A DNA stretch of 6,642 nucleotides from an uncultured Bacilli bacterium. Its GTDB lineage: Bacteria > Bacillota_I > Bacilli_A > RF39 > UBA660. The stretch lies in the NCBI GenBank assembly GCA_948543905.1, contig CAOVIS010000050.1, forward strand, positions 706 to 7,347. Direction: 5' to 3'. Under the pieces are notes generated by a model, which saw nothing but the letters and a program-made list of their open reading frames with translations, was not told the origin of the DNA and did no database searches. Positions 4,890-6,642 of this stretch are shown here, piece by piece; the first letter of the stretch is position 1; each line of letters opens with the position of its first letter. Both the position numbers and the translations under genes were made by a program.

Positions 4890-6642
4890 ATGAAAATACT
4901 TATAAACAAGCTTAAAAAATGTAATAAAGTTTTTCTTTTGATATATTTAATAACTTTTATAGTTTTTGCAATAGCTTATGGGATTTTAGTTAAAAATTTA
5001 CTTAGTTTAAGTGGAATTGAAACAATTATTAGATTTATTGTCATTATATTTTTTGGAATATGGTTAATTGCTTATTTTTTGTGGAATTTAATTAATTTAA
5101 TTTTAAAGAAACATGTAACTATTGCCATTACTACTTCACTTACAATAATTTTTGCGGTAATATTTAGTTTTGCCAATTATTATATTGGTGTATTATACAA
5201 AGGTATTGGAAATTTACAGGAAAGCGAATATGTTACTTATACTTCTAATTTAGTTGTTTTAAATGGTAATAAAATTGATAATAACAGTAAGCTTGGTATG
5301 ATTAATAGCAGTGATGATATCGAAGGTCATATTTTAGCTAAAGAATTAATTAAGGATAAGAAATTAGAATGCGAAGTTGTTAATTATTCAAGCTATTATG
5401 AGATGATTTATGATTTACTTCATAAAGAGATTGATGGAATATTTTTAACTCCTAATTATATGGCAATATTTGGGAGTGAAGAGGGATTTACGGAGCTTAA
5501 AAATACTAGTGCAATTTATACTTATAGTAAGAAAATGGAAAATCAAGATATAAATATAGGTACTAATAAAAATTTAACTGAGCCTTTTACAATTCTTCTT
5601 ATGGGTGTGGATTCTGAAGGTGAAGGAATAGATGCTAATGCTTCATTTAACGGAGATACACTAATGCTTATTACTTTTAATCCTAAAACTTTAAATGCAA
5701 CTATGTTTTCAATACCACGAGATACTTATGTACCTATTGCTTGTAATAATAATAGATATGCAAAAATCAATTCTAGTGCAGCTTATGGAACAAGTTGTGT
5801 TATAAGTACAATAGAAAATTTGACTGATATTAAGATTGATTATTATTTGAAGATAAATTTCAAAGGTGTTGTTGATTTAGTTGAGGCTTTAGGGGGAGTA
5901 GACGTAGATGTTGAAGGTCCTACTTATTGGGCTTATAAACAAACTTATAATGGAAAAATTTGTGAACAAGATTCCTTAAGAAGATTTGGCGATAATCTAA
6001 TATGTATCGACCCAGGTATGCAAACTTTAAATGGAGAACAGGCTCTTGCTTATGCTAGATGTAGACATGCTTATTTATATAGTGATATAGATAGAAATAA
6101 ACATCAACAACAAATAATAGAAGCCATGGCTAGAAAACTTGCTAGTCCATCTAATATTAATAAAATTGAAGATTTACTTAATGCAGTCACTAATAATCTT
6201 GCTACAAATATGAGTACTAAACAAATATTATCTTTCTATGATGTTTTAAAAGAAATGATTTCAAAATCATTTAATGATGGAGATTTTATTAAAATTCAAA
6301 AAACTTATATGGAATATTCAAATTTAAATGTTCGAATAAGCAATAATGGCCCTTTTACCTCAGCGATTACTTACCATAATGATTCAATGGAAGCGATAAA
6401 GAAGGCTATGAGAATTAATTTGGGTTTGGAGAAAAAAGAGATGGTTAAAACTTTTAGTTTTGATGCTAATGAAGAATATACATCAAAGGTTATTGGACGA
6501 GGTCTTAGAAGCGGTGGAGTATTAGAGGTTGTTCCTAACTTTGTGGGTGGAACTGTTAAGCAAGCAGAAGAATGGGCAAATAACAATAATATTAGTTTTA
6601 GAAGTGAATTTGTAGATAGTAGTGATGTTAATTATAATGCAA
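4890..6642 (+). CDS. LytR-CpsA-Psr (LCP) wall-glycopolymer ligase with C-terminal PASTA domain (cut by the right edge)
   Basis: LCP enzymes transfer teichoic acid, capsule or similar polymers from undecaprenyl carriers to peptidoglycan, outside the membrane. The 584 residues visible comprise three hydrophobic segments (about 14-36, 44-66, 76-98), an extracellular accessory domain with an alpha/beta look (about 112-225; KLGMINSSDDIEGH, EIDGIFLTPNYM), and the LCP domain (about 232-415). Family landmarks are Asp241 in LLMGVDSEG, Asp256 in NGDTLMLITFNP, Arg277-Asp278 in SIPRDTYV, VEALGGVDVDVEGP, Arg390 and Arg392 in ALAYARCRH, and DIDRNKHQQQ (His405 where Arg is common). A PASTA domain begins near 546 (EVVPNFVGGTVKQAEEWA) and is incomplete. 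The ATG at 4890 is the first possible start, because an in-frame TGA lies at 4884-4886. Three membrane segments plus an accessory domain recall streptococcal CpsA-type LCPs. Six cysteines lie outside the membrane. It is transcribed divergently from the hydrolase operon; the exact polymer substrate is unknown. Confidence 0.91.
   Translation, partial: MKILINKLKKCNKVFLLIYLITFIVFAIAYGILVKNLLSLSGIETIIRFIVIIFFGIWLIAYFLWNLINLILKKHVTIAITTSLTIIFAVIFSFANYYIGVLYKGIGNLQESEYVTYTSNLVVLNGNKIDNNSKLGMINSSDDIEGHILAKELIKDKKLECEVVNYSSYYEMIYDLLHKEIDGIFLTPNYMAIFGSEEGFTELKNTSAIYTYSKKMENQDINIGTNKNLTEPFTILLMGVDSEGEGIDANASFNGDTLMLITFNPKTLNATMFSIPRDTYVPIACNNNRYAKINSSAAYGTSCVISTIENLTDIKIDYYLKINFKGVVDLVEALGGVDVDVEGPTYWAYKQTYNGKICEQDSLRRFGDNLICIDPGMQTLNGEQALAYARCRHAYLYSDIDRNKHQQQIIEAMARKLASPSNINKIEDLLNAVTNNLATNMSTKQILSFYDVLKEMISKSFNDGDFIKIQKTYMEYSNLNVRISNNGPFTSAITYHNDSMEAIKKAMRINLGLEKKEMVKTFSFDANEEYTSKVIGRGLRSGGVLEVVPNFVGGTVKQAEEWANNNNISFRSEFVDSSDVNYNA

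Noticed and set aside
6371..6586. Open frame of about 71 codons on the minus strand
   Set aside because: It is antisense to the C-terminal part of the LCP-PASTA gene, which is clearly coding; no domain or SD supports it.
1..6642. Mollicutes-type code with TGA read as tryptophan
   Set aside because: All tryptophans in the recognised genes use TGG, no in-frame TGA interrupts any of them, and the exported wall enzymes require a cell wall.

Overview
The window is strongly AT-rich (by eye about 30% G+C). It has Shine-Dalgarno sites of the AAGGAGG type, sigma-A-like promoters and standard stop-codon use, with tryptophan encoded by TGG and no in-frame TGA. This fits a low-GC Gram-positive (Bacillota). 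Peptidoglycan-directed exported enzymes with dockerin, cohesin-like and cadherin-like modules suggest an uncultured gut-type lineage of Bacilli or Clostridia. That placement is an inference, not a marker-gene result.

Layout: (1) 1-375, minus strand: the first 125 codons of recG (ATP-dependent DNA helicase), running off the left edge, with its own extended -10 promoter and SD. (2) 376-441: a short gap holding an AU-rich hairpin terminator for the upstream operon, which abuts the recG promoter. (3) 442-4715, minus strand: a compact three-gene operon transcribed right to left with gaps of only 14 and 15 bases. In order of transcription it encodes a secreted SH3b + glucosaminidase enzyme ending in a duplicated type I dockerin, a type I membrane protein with an extracellular cohesin-like domain and a cadherin-like beta-sandwich plus a long Lys/Glu-rich cytoplasmic tail, and a membrane-anchored C39-like cysteine peptidase. 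(4) 4716-4889: a divergent intergenic region with a well-formed promoter on each strand and a partly duplicated promoter module. (5) 4890-6642, plus strand: a LytR-CpsA-Psr (LCP) ligase with three N-terminal membrane segments, an accessory domain, the LCP catalytic domain and the start of a PASTA domain, running off the right edge.

How it may work together: apart from recG, every gene is predicted to act at the outer face of the membrane on the cell wall. The most interesting inference is that the dockerin on the secreted wall hydrolase docks onto the cohesin-like domain of its operon partner. That would be a minimal, single-scaffold, membrane-tethered relative of the cellulosome used on the cell's own peptidoglycan, with a peptidase encoded alongside. 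The divergently transcribed LCP-PASTA protein would attach wall glycopolymers. No RNA genes, CRISPR arrays, insertion sequences or phage genes were seen, and no stretch longer than 174 bases lacks a gene.
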